Part shown: positions 8,454-16,636 of the stretch, one piece after another
How positions within the stretch are numbered: position 1 is the stretch's first letter
Layout: each line of letters begins with the position of its first letter
Assembly: GCA_002407775.1 (NCBI GenBank)
Contig: DHOP01000102.1
Location: 1 to 32,881, forward strand
DNA length: 32,881 nt
Direction: 5' to 3'
From: Prevotella sp. UBA5387
GTDB lineage: Bacteria; Bacteroidota; Bacteroidia; Bacteroidales; Bacteroidaceae
Translations under genes and position numbers: made by a program
Notes under the pieces: model-generated
The model's input: the letters and a program-made list of their open reading frames with translations, nothing else
Database searches by the model: none
Told to the model about the DNA's origin: nothing

Positions 8454-9701
8454 ATGCCTAAGTATAATATTACAGTCGCAGGAACAGGCTATGTGGGATT
8501 GAGCATAGCCACCTTGTTAAGCCAGCATCAACATGTGACAGCCGTAGATGTCGTGCCCGAGAAAGTTGAGATGCTGCGACAAAAGAAGTCGCCTATTCAG
8601 GATGATTATATTGAAAAGTACCTTGCCGAGAAAGACTTAGATATTACATTCACAACCGATGGAGAGGCTGGTTATAAGGATGCTGATTTCGTTGTTATTG
8701 CTACCCCCACCAATTATGATTCAGTAAAGAACTACTTCGATACTACCCATGTTGAAGAGGTTATTGAGTTGGTGATGCGAGTGAATCCTAAGGCTATTAT
8801 GGTAATCAAGTCCACGATTCCCGTTGGCTACACGCAGAGTGTCAGAAAACGTTTTAACTGCGACAGCATCCTATTTGCTCCGGAATTCCTTCGCGAGAGT
8901 AAGGCACTTTATGACAACCTTTATCCAAGCCGTATCATAGTTGGTCGTCCCAATGGAGACGAACGTTTGGATAAAGCGGCACATATTTTTGCCGATCTTT
9001 TGAAACAAGGAGCCATTAAGAAAGACGTTGATACACTCTTCATGGGGTTGACCGAAGCCGAGGCCGTGAAGCTCTTTGCGAATACCTTTTTAGCTCTGCG
9101 CGTAAGTTATTTCAATGAGCTTGACACATATTCTGAGCTTAAAGGATTGAACACTCAAAGCATCATTGACGGAGTTTGCCTTGATCCACGTATTGGCAGT
9201 TTTTACAATAATCCCTCTTTCGGTTATGGAGGCTACTGTCTACCTAAGGACACCAAGCAGCTCTTAGCTAATTATGAAGATGTGCCTGAAAACCTTATTC
9301 AGGCAATTGTTGAAAGTAATCGTACGCGTAAGGATTTTATTGCTAATCAGGTTTTAGTTAAGGCTGGCTACTATAACTATAGTGACGGTGTGGTCTATAA
9401 AGCAACTGATGAGCATCCATGTGTTATTGGTGTATACCGGTTGACCATGAAGAGTAACAGCGATAATTTCCGTCAGAGTAGCATACAGGGTGTGATGAAG
9501 CGCATTAAGGCCAAGGGAGCAGAGGTTATTATCTATGAGCCAACAATCAAAAATGGTTCTACATTCTTTGGTAGTCGTGTGGTAAACGACTTAGAAGAGT
9601 TTAAAAGAAAGAGTCAAGCCATTCTTGCTAACCGTTATGACAAGGCTCTTGACGATGTAAATGACAAGGTTTATACACGTGATCTCTTTCGTCGGGACTG
9701 A
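8454..9701 (+). CDS. ugd: UDP-glucose 6-dehydrogenase family protein
   Basis: 415-residue nucleotide-sugar dehydrogenase that would oxidise UDP-glucose to UDP-glucuronate with two NAD+. Visible: Rossmann VAGTGYVGLS (Gly 10, 12, 15), VIATPTNYD, KSTIPVGYT, FAPEFLRES, and the catalytic Cys262 in FGYGGYCLPKDTKQL. A C-terminal UDP-binding domain with VIGVYRLTMKSNSDNFR follows. UDP-glucose is the most likely substrate because the sequence matches short UDP-glucose dehydrogenases, but related enzymes use UDP-ManNAc or GDP-mannose. Last gene of the gmd-fcl-ugd operon, closed by a hairpin at 9724-9762. Confidence 0.9.
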   Translation: MPKYNITVAGTGYVGLSIATLLSQHQHVTAVDVVPEKVEMLRQKKSPIQDDYIEKYLAEKDLDITFTTDGEAGYKDADFVVIATPTNYDSVKNYFDTTHVEEVIELVMRVNPKAIMVIKSTIPVGYTQSVRKRFNCDSILFAPEFLRESKALYDNLYPSRIIVGRPNGDERLDKAAHIFADLLKQGAIKKDVDTLFMGLTEAEAVKLFANTFLALRVSYFNELDTYSELKGLNTQSIIDGVCLDPRIGSFYNNPSFGYGGYCLPKDTKQLLANYEDVPENLIQAIVESNRTRKDFIANQVLVKAGYYNYSDGVVYKATDEHPCVIGVYRLTMKSNSDNFRQSSIQGVMKRIKAKGAEVIIYEPTIKNGSTFFGSRVVNDLEEFKRKSQAILANRYDKALDDVNDKVYTRDLFRRD

Positions 9702-9723
9702 TCATTGAACTGAAAATATAGAT

Positions 9724-9762
9724 GGTGCCATGACGCTCAATTTGAGAGTGTGTCATGGCACC
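9724..9762. terminator. Hairpin between convergent ugd and DUF362 genes
   Basis: GGTGCCATGAC (9724-9734) pairs perfectly with GTCATGGCACC (9752-9762), and the loop contains a second small stem CTCAA/TTGAG. There is no strong T-run on either side, so it may stop transcription in both directions by structure or act as a 3'-end stabiliser. Confidence 0.65.
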
Positions 9763-9817
9763 AATTGTGTTTGTAACTCCTTTGCTTGGAGTTCCTTGTC
9801 TATGATGTGGTGAATTA

Positions 9818-10789
9818 CTACTTTAGTTCTACCAATTTATATTGTTTGGTTCCCAATCCTATCTTTTCTGCCCAATCAATAGTGTGGGTTCCATGTTTCT
9901 TATTAATACGATTTATCAAATCGGTAGGATCATTTTCGGCCGTTACCTTTTGGTTATTGATGATATCTACACAAGCTTGGTCGAGGGCGACAGGGTCTGT
10001 CGAGGCTAGAATTCCATAGTCCTTGAGTTTGACAGGGGCAGGGTGGGCAACACAGTCACAGTCAATAGTCATATTGTTCATCACACTGATGTAAATGATT
10101 CCTTGCTCACTTTGAAAATAGTCAACGACTGCTTGTGCCGCCGCTGCCATGCTTTCCAAGAATCCGTCTTGATCTCCCGTGTACTCACGTGTCCATAATT
10201 TGCTCCTATCGAGCTTTGACATTTTGGCTGCAGAGTGAATATAAGCTTTGCCGTTGCTAGAAGCACAACCAATGGAAAGATTCTTTAGTGCACCACCATA
10301 GCCACCACTTGGATGTCCCTTGAAATGGTTAAGGCATACCATAAAATCATAGTTAGCTAGGTGTCCGCCAACAATGTCGTACTTAAGATGCGTCCTGTCC
10401 TTTACGGGAATACGGATTTCATCATACTCATCCATAATATCGACAGCGAAAAGCGAGTCAAAGCCATGTTGGTGAACAACATTCCAATGGTCGTTAACGT
10501 TCATTCTGTCACCTCCGTAGGCTGTGCAGCACTCTACTATTGTACCATTTACTTCATGGACCAAGTCCTTGATCAGTGTTGGTTTTAAATAATTGGGGTT
10601 AGTACCTTCACCAGTTGAGATCTTTACAGCTACACGACCGGTTGCTGGAACACCTAAAGTTTTATAGATTCTAACTAATGATTGCGGGGAGATTTCCCTT
10701 GTAAGATACACTTTTGGTTGTGCATAGACAGTAAAAGTGCCCATTAGCCATGTAACAATAGCTAGTGCGAATAGTTTTGTTTTTGTCAT
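9818..10789 (-). CDS. Secreted DUF362 protein
   Basis: 323 residues with a signal peptide (hydrophobic about 5-20, ending VYAQ), so exported. The body matches the DUF362 family: VAVKISTGEG, the GHPSGGYGGALKNLSIGCAS stretch typical of the family, and DPVALDQACVD near the C-terminus. It lacks the 4Fe-4S ferredoxin module that many DUF362 proteins carry. Function is unknown; a metal or cofactor role is only a guess. It is convergent with ugd and has its own promoter at 10828-10836. Confidence 0.8.
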   Translation of the reverse strand: MTKTKLFALAIVTWLMGTFTVYAQPKVYLTREISPQSLVRIYKTLGVPATGRVAVKISTGEGTNPNYLKPTLIKDLVHEVNGTIVECCTAYGGDRMNVNDHWNVVHQHGFDSLFAVDIMDEYDEIRIPVKDRTHLKYDIVGGHLANYDFMVCLNHFKGHPSGGYGGALKNLSIGCASSNGKAYIHSAAKMSKLDRSKLWTREYTGDQDGFLESMAAAAQAVVDYFQSEQGIIYISVMNNMTIDCDCVAHPAPVKLKDYGILASTDPVALDQACVDIINNQKVTAENDPTDLINRINKKHGTHTIDWAEKIGLGTKQYKLVELK

Positions 10790-10827
10790 AGTCGGAAGAA
10801 GTTAGTGATTGTAATCATTGTAGTTAG

Positions 10828-10836
10828 GCAAAGATA
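10828..10836 (-). promoter_or_regulatory. -7 box for the DUF362 gene
   Basis: Minus strand TATCTTTGC, an exact TAnnTTTGC, about 40 nt before the start codon at 10789. CAAA at 10853-10856 is a possible -33 element with a short 16-nt spacer. Confidence 0.55.
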
Positions 10837-11015
10837 GCATTATTTTATGATGCAAAAAATGAATGTGCCAAAATGTTTTTTCATTTATAATCTTTATCCA
10901 ACCAAAGATTTATCTGTATTATTTGTAATGCAGATCATTTCTTTTGACTTAACAAAACGCTTTGATTTTCAGGAAGTTAATTTTCTTAATGAGATGGCTG
11001 ATTACTTAATCAGGA

Positions 11016-11177
11016 CTATTCTTCGATTGTTTCTGAAGCTTTATCGATAGCTGAAGAGTGTCCTGTTAAAGCCGCAAAGGGTGCAAATTGAGCTGCACGG
11101 CTAGCAATAGTCATCTGTGGATGATGTTTGGAAACGTGGTGAGGGAGATTTATTATGTCGTCGTAACTATGATCCAT
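11016..11177 (-). CDS. 53-residue protein paired with the Y-family polymerase (YolD-like small protein)
   Basis: Short ORF of 53 codons plus stop, read as M-D-H-S-Y-D-D-I-I-N-L-P-H-H-V-S and ending SSAIDKASETIEE. The centre, RAAQFAPFAALTG, together with YDDIINLPHHVS, is a pattern I recognise from small proteins (YolD-like or YolD-associated) encoded beside UvrX-type Y-family polymerases in Firmicutes. It begins 39 nt after the polymerase stop on the same strand, so it is probably co-transcribed. A 6-bp hairpin (10998-11013) follows its stop. Function is unknown; a regulatory or accessory role for the polymerase is inferred from position only. Confidence 0.8.
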   Translation of the reverse strand: MDHSYDDIINLPHHVSKHHPQMTIASRAAQFAPFAALTGHSSAIDKASETIEE

Positions 11178-11216
11178 AAATGCATTATTTGAGTTTATTT
11201 GTGTCGAAATTAAATC

Positions 11217-12728
11217 CTAAGCCTTGTGTCCACCTATCTGACTGTTACGTTCACGCATTGTTGCACCTTCTGCATAGTCCAGCCCCTTAAGTATAGCGTT
11301 TTTCCCATACTTCTTCTTAATGTTGATTAAAGCCTTCTGCATGCGATTCTCTTTGGCCAAAGTTGCCAGCTTATCTCGATGTTCTTTTGCTATAGCCTCA
11401 TAGTCAGTGAAGAGGTCTAGTTGAAGAGGCGCATTAGTAAAACGTCTTGCTATTCCCTCGTCAATAACATGATTTACTACCAAAGTAATTCGCCTAATGA
11501 GAAGAGTAGGGTTGACAATGCGATCGAAAATTTCTGTTACGGCTTGTGTAATTAGTTTTGCCGAAGAACAGGGCAACTCTAAGTTGTGTGTGCCATTGGC
11601 GTGTTTGGGTACCGGTCTACCATAATGGTCCATTACAATTGGACCTTTATAACCTGCGCTTATAGTTGGGTCTGTAAGACTTTCGGTATCATAGCCAATG
11701 TAAAGAACTACTTGATTGGTTACAAGGTGCTTATCTACAAGGTTAAGTGCCATACTATCTGCCATTTCTCGCGCAACAACACGCGCCTTGTCGAAATCGT
11801 ATGGGTGTTGTAGCACTTGTCCATTGCTAAGCGAGTTTGTCCCTGGTTTGTATGCTTTGATGGCAGCAATGGTGCATGGTTCCCAGCCCCAGGCATGGTC
11901 TATAAGCAGTTCTGCATTAATGCCAAAAAGTTTATAGAGCAATTCTTCGTTGTCAATGGAACATCGAGCAATTTGTCCCATTGTAGCAATACCATAACTA
12001 GCGAGTCTTTCTGCAATGCCATGGCCAACACGCCAAAATTTCGTTAGTGGTTTGAAATCCCATAGTTGACGACGATAACTCATCTCATCCAACTCAGCAA
12101 TCCTCACTCCATCCTCATCCGCCGGTATATGTTTGGCTACAATATCCATTGCTATCTTGCTCAAATAGAGATTTGTTCCGATGCCTGCAGTTGCTGTGAT
12201 GCTTGTCTCATGGAGCACGTCTTTCACCATCTTCATAGCCAACTGGTGGCCTGTCATCCTATAGCTTTTGAGATAATTGGTGGCATCGCAGAATATCTCA
12301 TCGACAGAATAGACGTGAATATCTTCTGGTGCGATGTATCGTAAGTATATCTTATAGATTCTCACGCTATAGTCAATGTATAGCGACATACGTGGCGGGG
12401 CAATTATATAGTCGACCTCTAATTCTGGGTTAGACTTGAGTTCGGAGTCCGAAACCGATTTCCCTGCTAGTTGATGTTTGGGTGCAGATCTTTTGCGGTC
12501 AGCGTTAATCTCGGACACTCTTTGCACAACCTCGAATAGACGGGCACGTCCGCTAATCCCGTAAGCCTTGAGCGAGGGCGAAACAGCCAGGCATATGGTC
12601 TTTTCTGTACGGCTAGGATCAGCTACGACGAGGTTTGTTGTGAGCGGATTAAGTTTTCTTTCTACGCATTCAACTGAGGCGTAGAAAGACTTTAAGTCTA
12701 TAGCAATATAGGTGCGTTTTGCTGACAT
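11217..12728 (-). CDS. Y-family DNA polymerase (UmuC/UvrX-like translesion polymerase)
   Basis: About 503 residues from the start MSAKRTYIAIDLKSFYASVE (12728); the frame is open to 12749. The catalytic carboxylates of the Y family are present: the first Asp in AIDLKSFYASVE and the Asp-Glu pair in YSVDEIFCD. Also visible: GIGTNLYLSKIAMDI, a helix-hairpin-helix WRVGHGIAERLASYGI, and a little-finger region ending near the KALINIKKKYGKNAILKG motif. It is longer than DinB (about 350 residues) and matches the UvrX-type group found beside small YolD-like proteins. It would copy past DNA damage with low fidelity. I see no obvious LexA box upstream. The mutarotase gene ends 68 nt upstream. Confidence 0.9.
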   Translation of the reverse strand: MSAKRTYIAIDLKSFYASVECVERKLNPLTTNLVVADPSRTEKTICLAVSPSLKAYGISGRARLFEVVQRVSEINADRKRSAPKHQLAGKSVSDSELKSNPELEVDYIIAPPRMSLYIDYSVRIYKIYLRYIAPEDIHVYSVDEIFCDATNYLKSYRMTGHQLAMKMVKDVLHETSITATAGIGTNLYLSKIAMDIVAKHIPADEDGVRIAELDEMSYRRQLWDFKPLTKFWRVGHGIAERLASYGIATMGQIARCSIDNEELLYKLFGINAELLIDHAWGWEPCTIAAIKAYKPGTNSLSNGQVLQHPYDFDKARVVAREMADSMALNLVDKHLVTNQVVLYIGYDTESLTDPTISAGYKGPIVMDHYGRPVPKHANGTHNLELPCSSAKLITQAVTEIFDRIVNPTLLIRRITLVVNHVIDEGIARRFTNAPLQLDLFTDYEAIAKEHRDKLATLAKENRMQKALINIKKKYGKNAILKGLDYAEGATMRERNSQIGGHKA

Positions 12729-12796
12729 GCAATGGTCGATTACTTCCAATAGCAGTTCTTGTTCTCATTAATCTACGTTGGCAAAGAACTTATTGT

Positions 12797-13195
12797 TCAG
12801 TCTTTTGTTTCATTTTCATAAAGATGGAACATTCTATCCATTAATTGCCACTTCTCATCCGAGCGCATTCCATTGCTGTAATCTTGGAATTGTCCTACAT
12901 ATTGCTCCCATTCCTGCTGCCGTGGCATAGTGGCAAGTCTATCCATGGCTGTCTTCCAATCAAAGTCAAGCGGTGTTTCAACAATCATTACGAGTCTCGT
13001 CCCGAGTATATAAATGTCCATCTCCAAAATGCCCACACTCCGTATGCCTTCCCGAATTTCCGGCCAACATTCCTCCTTGCTGTGAGCCAGTCGGTAAAGT
13101 CGAATAAGCTCTGGATTATCTCTCAGTTCCATGGTTTGTACGTATCGCTTTACTGGCTGACCGTAATTCATAATTCTATATCCCTCTGTTGCCAT
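12797..13195 (-). CDS. L-rhamnose/L-fucose mutarotase family protein (RhaM, DUF718)
   Basis: 132 residues at most; the start may instead be the ATG at 13171 (MNYGQPVKRY). Family features: VKRYVQTMELRDNPELI, the AHSKEECWPEI helix with its His, GILEMDIYILGTRLVMIVE, QEWEQYVGQFQ, and C-terminal EKWQLMDRMFHLYE. These fit the COG3254 group, closest in pattern to the members found in Bacteroides fucose loci. It would interconvert alpha and beta anomers of a deoxy-sugar such as L-fucose or L-rhamnose. No deoxy-sugar catabolic gene lies beside it, so its role here is unclear. Confidence 0.82.
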   Translation of the reverse strand: MATEGYRIMNYGQPVKRYVQTMELRDNPELIRLYRLAHSKEECWPEIREGIRSVGILEMDIYILGTRLVMIVETPLDFDWKTAMDRLATMPRQQEWEQYVGQFQDYSNGMRSDEKWQLMDRMFHLYENETKD

Positions 13196-13204
13196 AAAAG
13201 TATT

Positions 13205-13237
13205 GCTAAATTATTTATACTTAAATTACATTACAAC
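13205..13237 (-). promoter_or_regulatory. Possible promoter for the mutarotase-polymerase genes
   Basis: On the minus strand GTTG (13234-13237), a 20-nt spacer, then TAATTTAGC (13205-13213), one mismatch from TAnnTTTGC. It sits in the 45-nt gap after the DUF1460 gene and could start a separate transcript. Confidence 0.3.
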
Positions 13238-13240
13238 TTG

Positions 13241-14098
13241 TTATTTAACCCTTACTACTCGAATACCGATATTTGAAGGATGTTCCCTCATGTATTGATA
13301 GAAGGTTTTCTGTTCCTCTACTACACGATGATGGATGCTTGATGCATTGAGTAGATGCAGTCCATTCTTGTGCCATACAGCAATGCCAAGGTGACTTGTG
13401 TCTAGTCCAAGTTTAGAGGTGAGTATAACAACGATGTCACCATTGTGAATCACTTGGCGTAAAGTTTGGGTGTTTTTGAGTTTTTCCTTGGGTATATAGC
13501 TGTAGTGTCGTCCCGTGATGGCATCTTCCATAGCTTTGATTTGAGGAATCCACTCGGGATTATTTCTGAGCATGGGGTAACGTGAAGGGTGAGTCGACAT
13601 GTAGTTGGCGTTTACTGTTTGTACAGAAGAAAACACCACCTTAGGTTCTTCGATACATTCTATTAGCCCTTTCTTCTTGTTCTCTTCAACCCATAACGTG
13701 AAATAATGCAGACGTTTGGGATAACTTACTTCGCCATTAATATAACGAATTTGTTGGAGGTTGTGGCAATAATTTTTGAAAGTTGGAAGGCCCTGACGTA
13801 TGCAAAGAGTAAGTGCAGTGACTGTTTCCGCGTAAGTTGTACAATCCATCTGTCTCAAATTGATGACCAATTTCTCTTCCGTATTCTTCTCCAATGTTTG
13901 TGCCACATAAGGTAATCCGCATAGCTTTCTGGCGAAATGTAGCATCCAATTTGTGTTGGCGTCCATACGATTGGCCTCTTGTAACAACAGAGTCACTTTA
14001 AGTGAGTCGCTTCGCCAATAGTCAAAGCGGCTGGCGGCATGCACATTTACAATGGCTATAAGTAAAAATAAAGTAAGGATGTGATGTTTCCTGGCCAT
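13241..14098 (-). CDS. Secreted DUF1460 protein (amidase-like, NlpC/P60-type fold)
   Basis: 285 residues from ATG 14098; the upstream extension of the frame lies inside the DUF4421 gene and is not used. A signal peptide (about 1-21, ending NVHA/AS) exports it. Candidate catalytic residues are C86 in RQMDCTTYAETV and H236 in DTSHLGIAVW, the Cys/His arrangement of the papain-like DUF1460 family, for which N-acetylmuramoyl-L-alanine amidase-like or peptidoglycan-recycling activity has been proposed. The start lies 4 nt after the DUF4421 stop, so the two are likely translated together. Confidence 0.85.
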   Translation of the reverse strand: MARKHHILTLFLLIAIVNVHAASRFDYWRSDSLKVTLLLQEANRMDANTNWMLHFARKLCGLPYVAQTLEKNTEEKLVINLRQMDCTTYAETVTALTLCIRQGLPTFKNYCHNLQQIRYINGEVSYPKRLHYFTLWVEENKKKGLIECIEEPKVVFSSVQTVNANYMSTHPSRYPMLRNNPEWIPQIKAMEDAITGRHYSYIPKEKLKNTQTLRQVIHNGDIVVILTSKLGLDTSHLGIAVWHKNGLHLLNASSIHHRVVEEQKTFYQYMREHPSNIGIRVVRVK

Positions 14099-14102
14099 AG
14101 TA

Positions 14103-15209
14103 TTAACGTTTTCCAAAATTAAATCCAACATAAACATTAAAGTTACCAAAGATGTTGTTGGTAGAAAACTGGCTCTTGCGGTAGCTGTAAGTATGAAAGA
14201 TAGCGTTAGCGCCGGCAAACCATTTGGTGTTGTTCCAAACTACTCCTGTACGTAGAATACCGTCAAGGCTGACATTTTTGAAGTCAAATGATCGGAAAAA
14301 TCTCCAGTCGTCAATCTTGCTATCTGCAGTAGATCGCTTATAACCGAGAGCGGCTTGCAGCGAAATGTCAAAAAGCCAATTGTATGCAAAGACCCAGTTA
14401 TATGCATAACCACCCGAGATCGAGTAGTCGGTGTAGTTGACATTACTCACTTGCAACGTTGTGTCGACTAGCCCAGCAACGTATGCATCACTGCTGCGTT
14501 CCTGCAAGATGTCATCAAATTTCTGCCAGTCGATATTGAGTTTGTGCTTAGTATAACCAATGCCAGCAATGGGACTTCCACAAGACCGCCTCTGTACTGT
14601 GCTCTGACTGTAGGCTGCCGGGTAAGAAAATTTGCGGTGATTGAAGATGTAATAGATGTTAAACCCTTTTACACTAGATTCAAATCCATCAAAGGGTACA
14701 TTCCTAACCCCTCTTAATTCAGACTCTGGGCTTAGCGAAAAGCGGTTGATGCGATAGCCGTTTCCCGACATTCTATAGAACAAGTCTACTCCAATTTGGT
14801 TGCTATAGAAACTAAGATTGAAGTCCTGTCGTCCGTCCCCGTTTTTTAGATGGCCAAAGTCGATGGTGTAGCCTAGAAAGATCCATCTCCATCCAAAATA
14901 TGGTCCAATTTTATAAGCTGGTCTAGGGGAGAAGACTACTTCCTGACCTGATTTGTTCTTTAGGTGATAAATCTCGTATGTATTGGTGTTTTGCAGCATG
15001 AATGTAAAGTTGTAATGCTGCGGCTCAATATAATTGGTATCTACGCGCGAAAACTCTTTTACAAACTCGTAGAGGGTGTTGAGTACCGGGAGGCGTAGCT
15101 CTCGGCCTGTCCGTGGTTTATTCTCGGACAAGCTATCGGTTTTCTGAGCCTGCACCATATAGGTACAAAGCAATGCCATCACCAAGCAAAATAGTCGTAT
15201 TTTCCCCAT
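14103..15209 (-). CDS. DUF4421 outer-membrane protein
   Basis: About 368 residues from MGKIRLFCLVMALLCTYMVQ. A signal peptide ends at VQAQ. The mature part has alternating beta-strand patterns with many aromatic residues (GWRWIFLGYTIDFGHL, GFNIYYIFNHRKFSY, NVYVGFNFGKR at the end), which match the DUF4421 family of probable outer-membrane beta-barrels in Bacteroidota. Function is unknown. The start codon overlaps the stop of the oxidoreductase gene as TGATG, a sign of translational coupling, so the longer frame from 15242 is rejected. Confidence 0.82.
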   Translation of the reverse strand: MGKIRLFCLVMALLCTYMVQAQKTDSLSENKPRTGRELRLPVLNTLYEFVKEFSRVDTNYIEPQHYNFTFMLQNTNTYEIYHLKNKSGQEVVFSPRPAYKIGPYFGWRWIFLGYTIDFGHLKNGDGRQDFNLSFYSNQIGVDLFYRMSGNGYRINRFSLSPESELRGVRNVPFDGFESSVKGFNIYYIFNHRKFSYPAAYSQSTVQRRSCGSPIAGIGYTKHKLNIDWQKFDDILQERSSDAYVAGLVDTTLQVSNVNYTDYSISGGYAYNWVFAYNWLFDISLQAALGYKRSTADSKIDDWRFFRSFDFKNVSLDGILRTGVVWNNTKWFAGANAIFHTYSYRKSQFSTNNIFGNFNVYVGFNFGKR

Positions 15210-16192
15210 CAAAACTTGCCTAAGATTCGATCCATTACCCAATTAACAGGTGTAGCGCTCATGCTTGTGCTGTTGCAATGCCCAATGCCTTGGAGGTCTT
15301 GGATGACAGAAGTAATGATTGGTAGTTGAACATATGGGGGATTGGGAATGCTTATGTCCTGTGTCCCTTCACTTGTAACAAGATGAATAGGCTCGTATTC
15401 AAAGACTGAGAAATGTAGCGACCCCTTGTCGCCTACAATAAGAATACTGTCCTCCTTGGCGCTTTCATGTCCAACAAAACACCACGAAGCACTACCAGGA
15501 ACACCATTTTCGAATCTAAATGCCGCTGAAATAGTGTCCTCGGCCTCGTAAATATGAGCGCGATTAGTTGGGTAACCATGTGCATGAATTATTACACCAA
15601 ACAACTCTTGCAAAAGGTCTAGTTGGTGAGGTGCAAGATCGTAGAAGTATCCTCCACCGGAAATATCTGGCTGAAGACGCCATGGCAGTGCAGCCCCTGA
15701 ATTATAATCGAGATCTCTTGGAGGAACAGAAAATTGTAATTGCACATTTAGTATCTTACCCAGTGTTCCGTCTTCCACGATTTCCTTAACCTTTTGGAAG
15801 TAGGGTAGGTAACGCCTATAGTATGCGACAAAACAAGGAACGCCAGTTTCTTCACTAATGCGATTAATTCGTTGGCAGTCATCATAGTTTGCTGCGAGCG
15901 GCTTTTCTATATAGCACGGTTTTCCGGAACGCATCGCCATTACTGCGAATGTGGCGTGACTCGAGGGAGGGGTAGCAATGTAGATAGCATTCACATTAGG
16001 ATCATCAATAAGTGCTTGGGCATCAGTGTACCATTTTTTGATATGGTGCCGTTCGGCATATACGCGCGTCTTTGCCTCATTACGTGCCATTACAGCTTCG
16101 ACATGCGAACCTGGCACTTCATTGAATGCAGGTCCAGACTTTTTCTCAGTGACCTCTCCGCAGCCTATAAACCCCCAGCTAATCTCTTTCAT
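15209..16192 (-). CDS. Gfo/Idh/MocA-family oxidoreductase
   Basis: 327-residue NAD(P)-dependent dehydrogenase. N-terminal Rossmann fold WGFIGCGEVTEKKSGPAF, then YIATPPSSHA and the family signature YIEKPLA with the catalytic Lys at about 97. The C-terminal alpha/beta domain includes DISGGGYFYDLAPHQLDLL with the usual His. The substrate is probably a sugar or inositol derivative, but not identifiable. It is the first gene of a minus-strand operon with the DUF4421 and DUF1460 genes, with a good promoter upstream. Confidence 0.9.
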   Translation of the reverse strand: MKEISWGFIGCGEVTEKKSGPAFNEVPGSHVEAVMARNEAKTRVYAERHHIKKWYTDAQALIDDPNVNAIYIATPPSSHATFAVMAMRSGKPCYIEKPLAANYDDCQRINRISEETGVPCFVAYYRRYLPYFQKVKEIVEDGTLGKILNVQLQFSVPPRDLDYNSGAALPWRLQPDISGGGYFYDLAPHQLDLLQELFGVIIHAHGYPTNRAHIYEAEDTISAAFRFENGVPGSASWCFVGHESAKEDSILIVGDKGSLHFSVFEYEPIHLVTSEGTQDISIPNPPYVQLPIITSVIQDLQGIGHCNSTSMSATPVNWVMDRILGKF

Positions 16193-16253
16193 AATATTCG
16201 GTTTTACTGTAACATTATTGGTTTTGAATCTTCAGGATACTGACTCTAATATT

Positions 16254-16288
16254 GCAAAGATACATAAAAACCATTAAATGAGATCAAA
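16254..16288 (-). promoter_or_regulatory. Promoter of the oxidoreductase-DUF4421-DUF1460 operon
   Basis: On the minus strand TTTG (16285-16288), a 22-nt spacer, then TATCTTTGC (16254-16262). The expected start near 16247 gives a leader of about 55 nt. Confidence 0.65.
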
Positions 16289-16493
16289 TTTTAATGGAGA
16301 ATACTATTACCATATTGTGAAAGAAGCAAGGAAAAGAAGGGTGATACACCTATCATATTGATTTATTTATGATGGCTTGAAAATTTATCTAAAGTATATC
16401 ATTTTTATCATGAACTATTTATGTGCTTGCGAAAGTTAATATACAGCTCATGATAGGTGCGTAATCAGCACTTGATTAGATAGTAGAGGCCCC
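16289..16493. other. AT-rich gap with a 10-bp inverted repeat, no gene seen
   Basis: CACCTATCAT (16347-16356) and its exact complement ATGATAGGTG (16450-16459) bracket 113 bp of AT-rich DNA. No reading frame in it is convincing. No target-site duplication is visible at the edges. Confidence 0.5.
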
Positions 16494-16581
16494 GTGATTC
16501 AATTTGATTCACAACATGATTCAATTTGATTCACAACATGATTCAATTTGTTTTACAGCGTGATTCAATTTGATTCACAGG
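16494..16581 (+). repeat. Tandem array, four units of 22 bp
   Basis: Four contiguous 22-bp units at 16494, 16516, 16538 and 16560, each beginning RTGATTCAATTTG. Units 1, 2 and 4 continue ATTCACA; unit 3 has diverged (TTTTACAGC). The sequence is close to the array at 5678-5809, both directly and, because the core is nearly palindromic, as reverse complement. It lies downstream of the bcp stop, between two minus-strand genes. Confidence 0.93.
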
Positions 16582-16636
16582 ACCATTAATGTTCTTGCGT
16601 GAATAAATAGTGTTGAGGTATCTTTTCTGCTTTTAT

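Noticed and set aside
10847..11050. 67-codon frame on the plus strand downstream of the DUF362 promoter
   Set aside because: No family resemblance, and its end overlaps the opposite-strand 53-residue gene, which has clear conserved motifs.
12845..13276. 143-codon plus-strand frame over the mutarotase gene
   Set aside because: No recognisable domain; the minus-strand mutarotase has clear family motifs.
14099..14218. Upstream 40-codon extension of the DUF1460 protein
   Set aside because: It lies inside the DUF4421 gene, and the signal peptide begins at ATG 14098.
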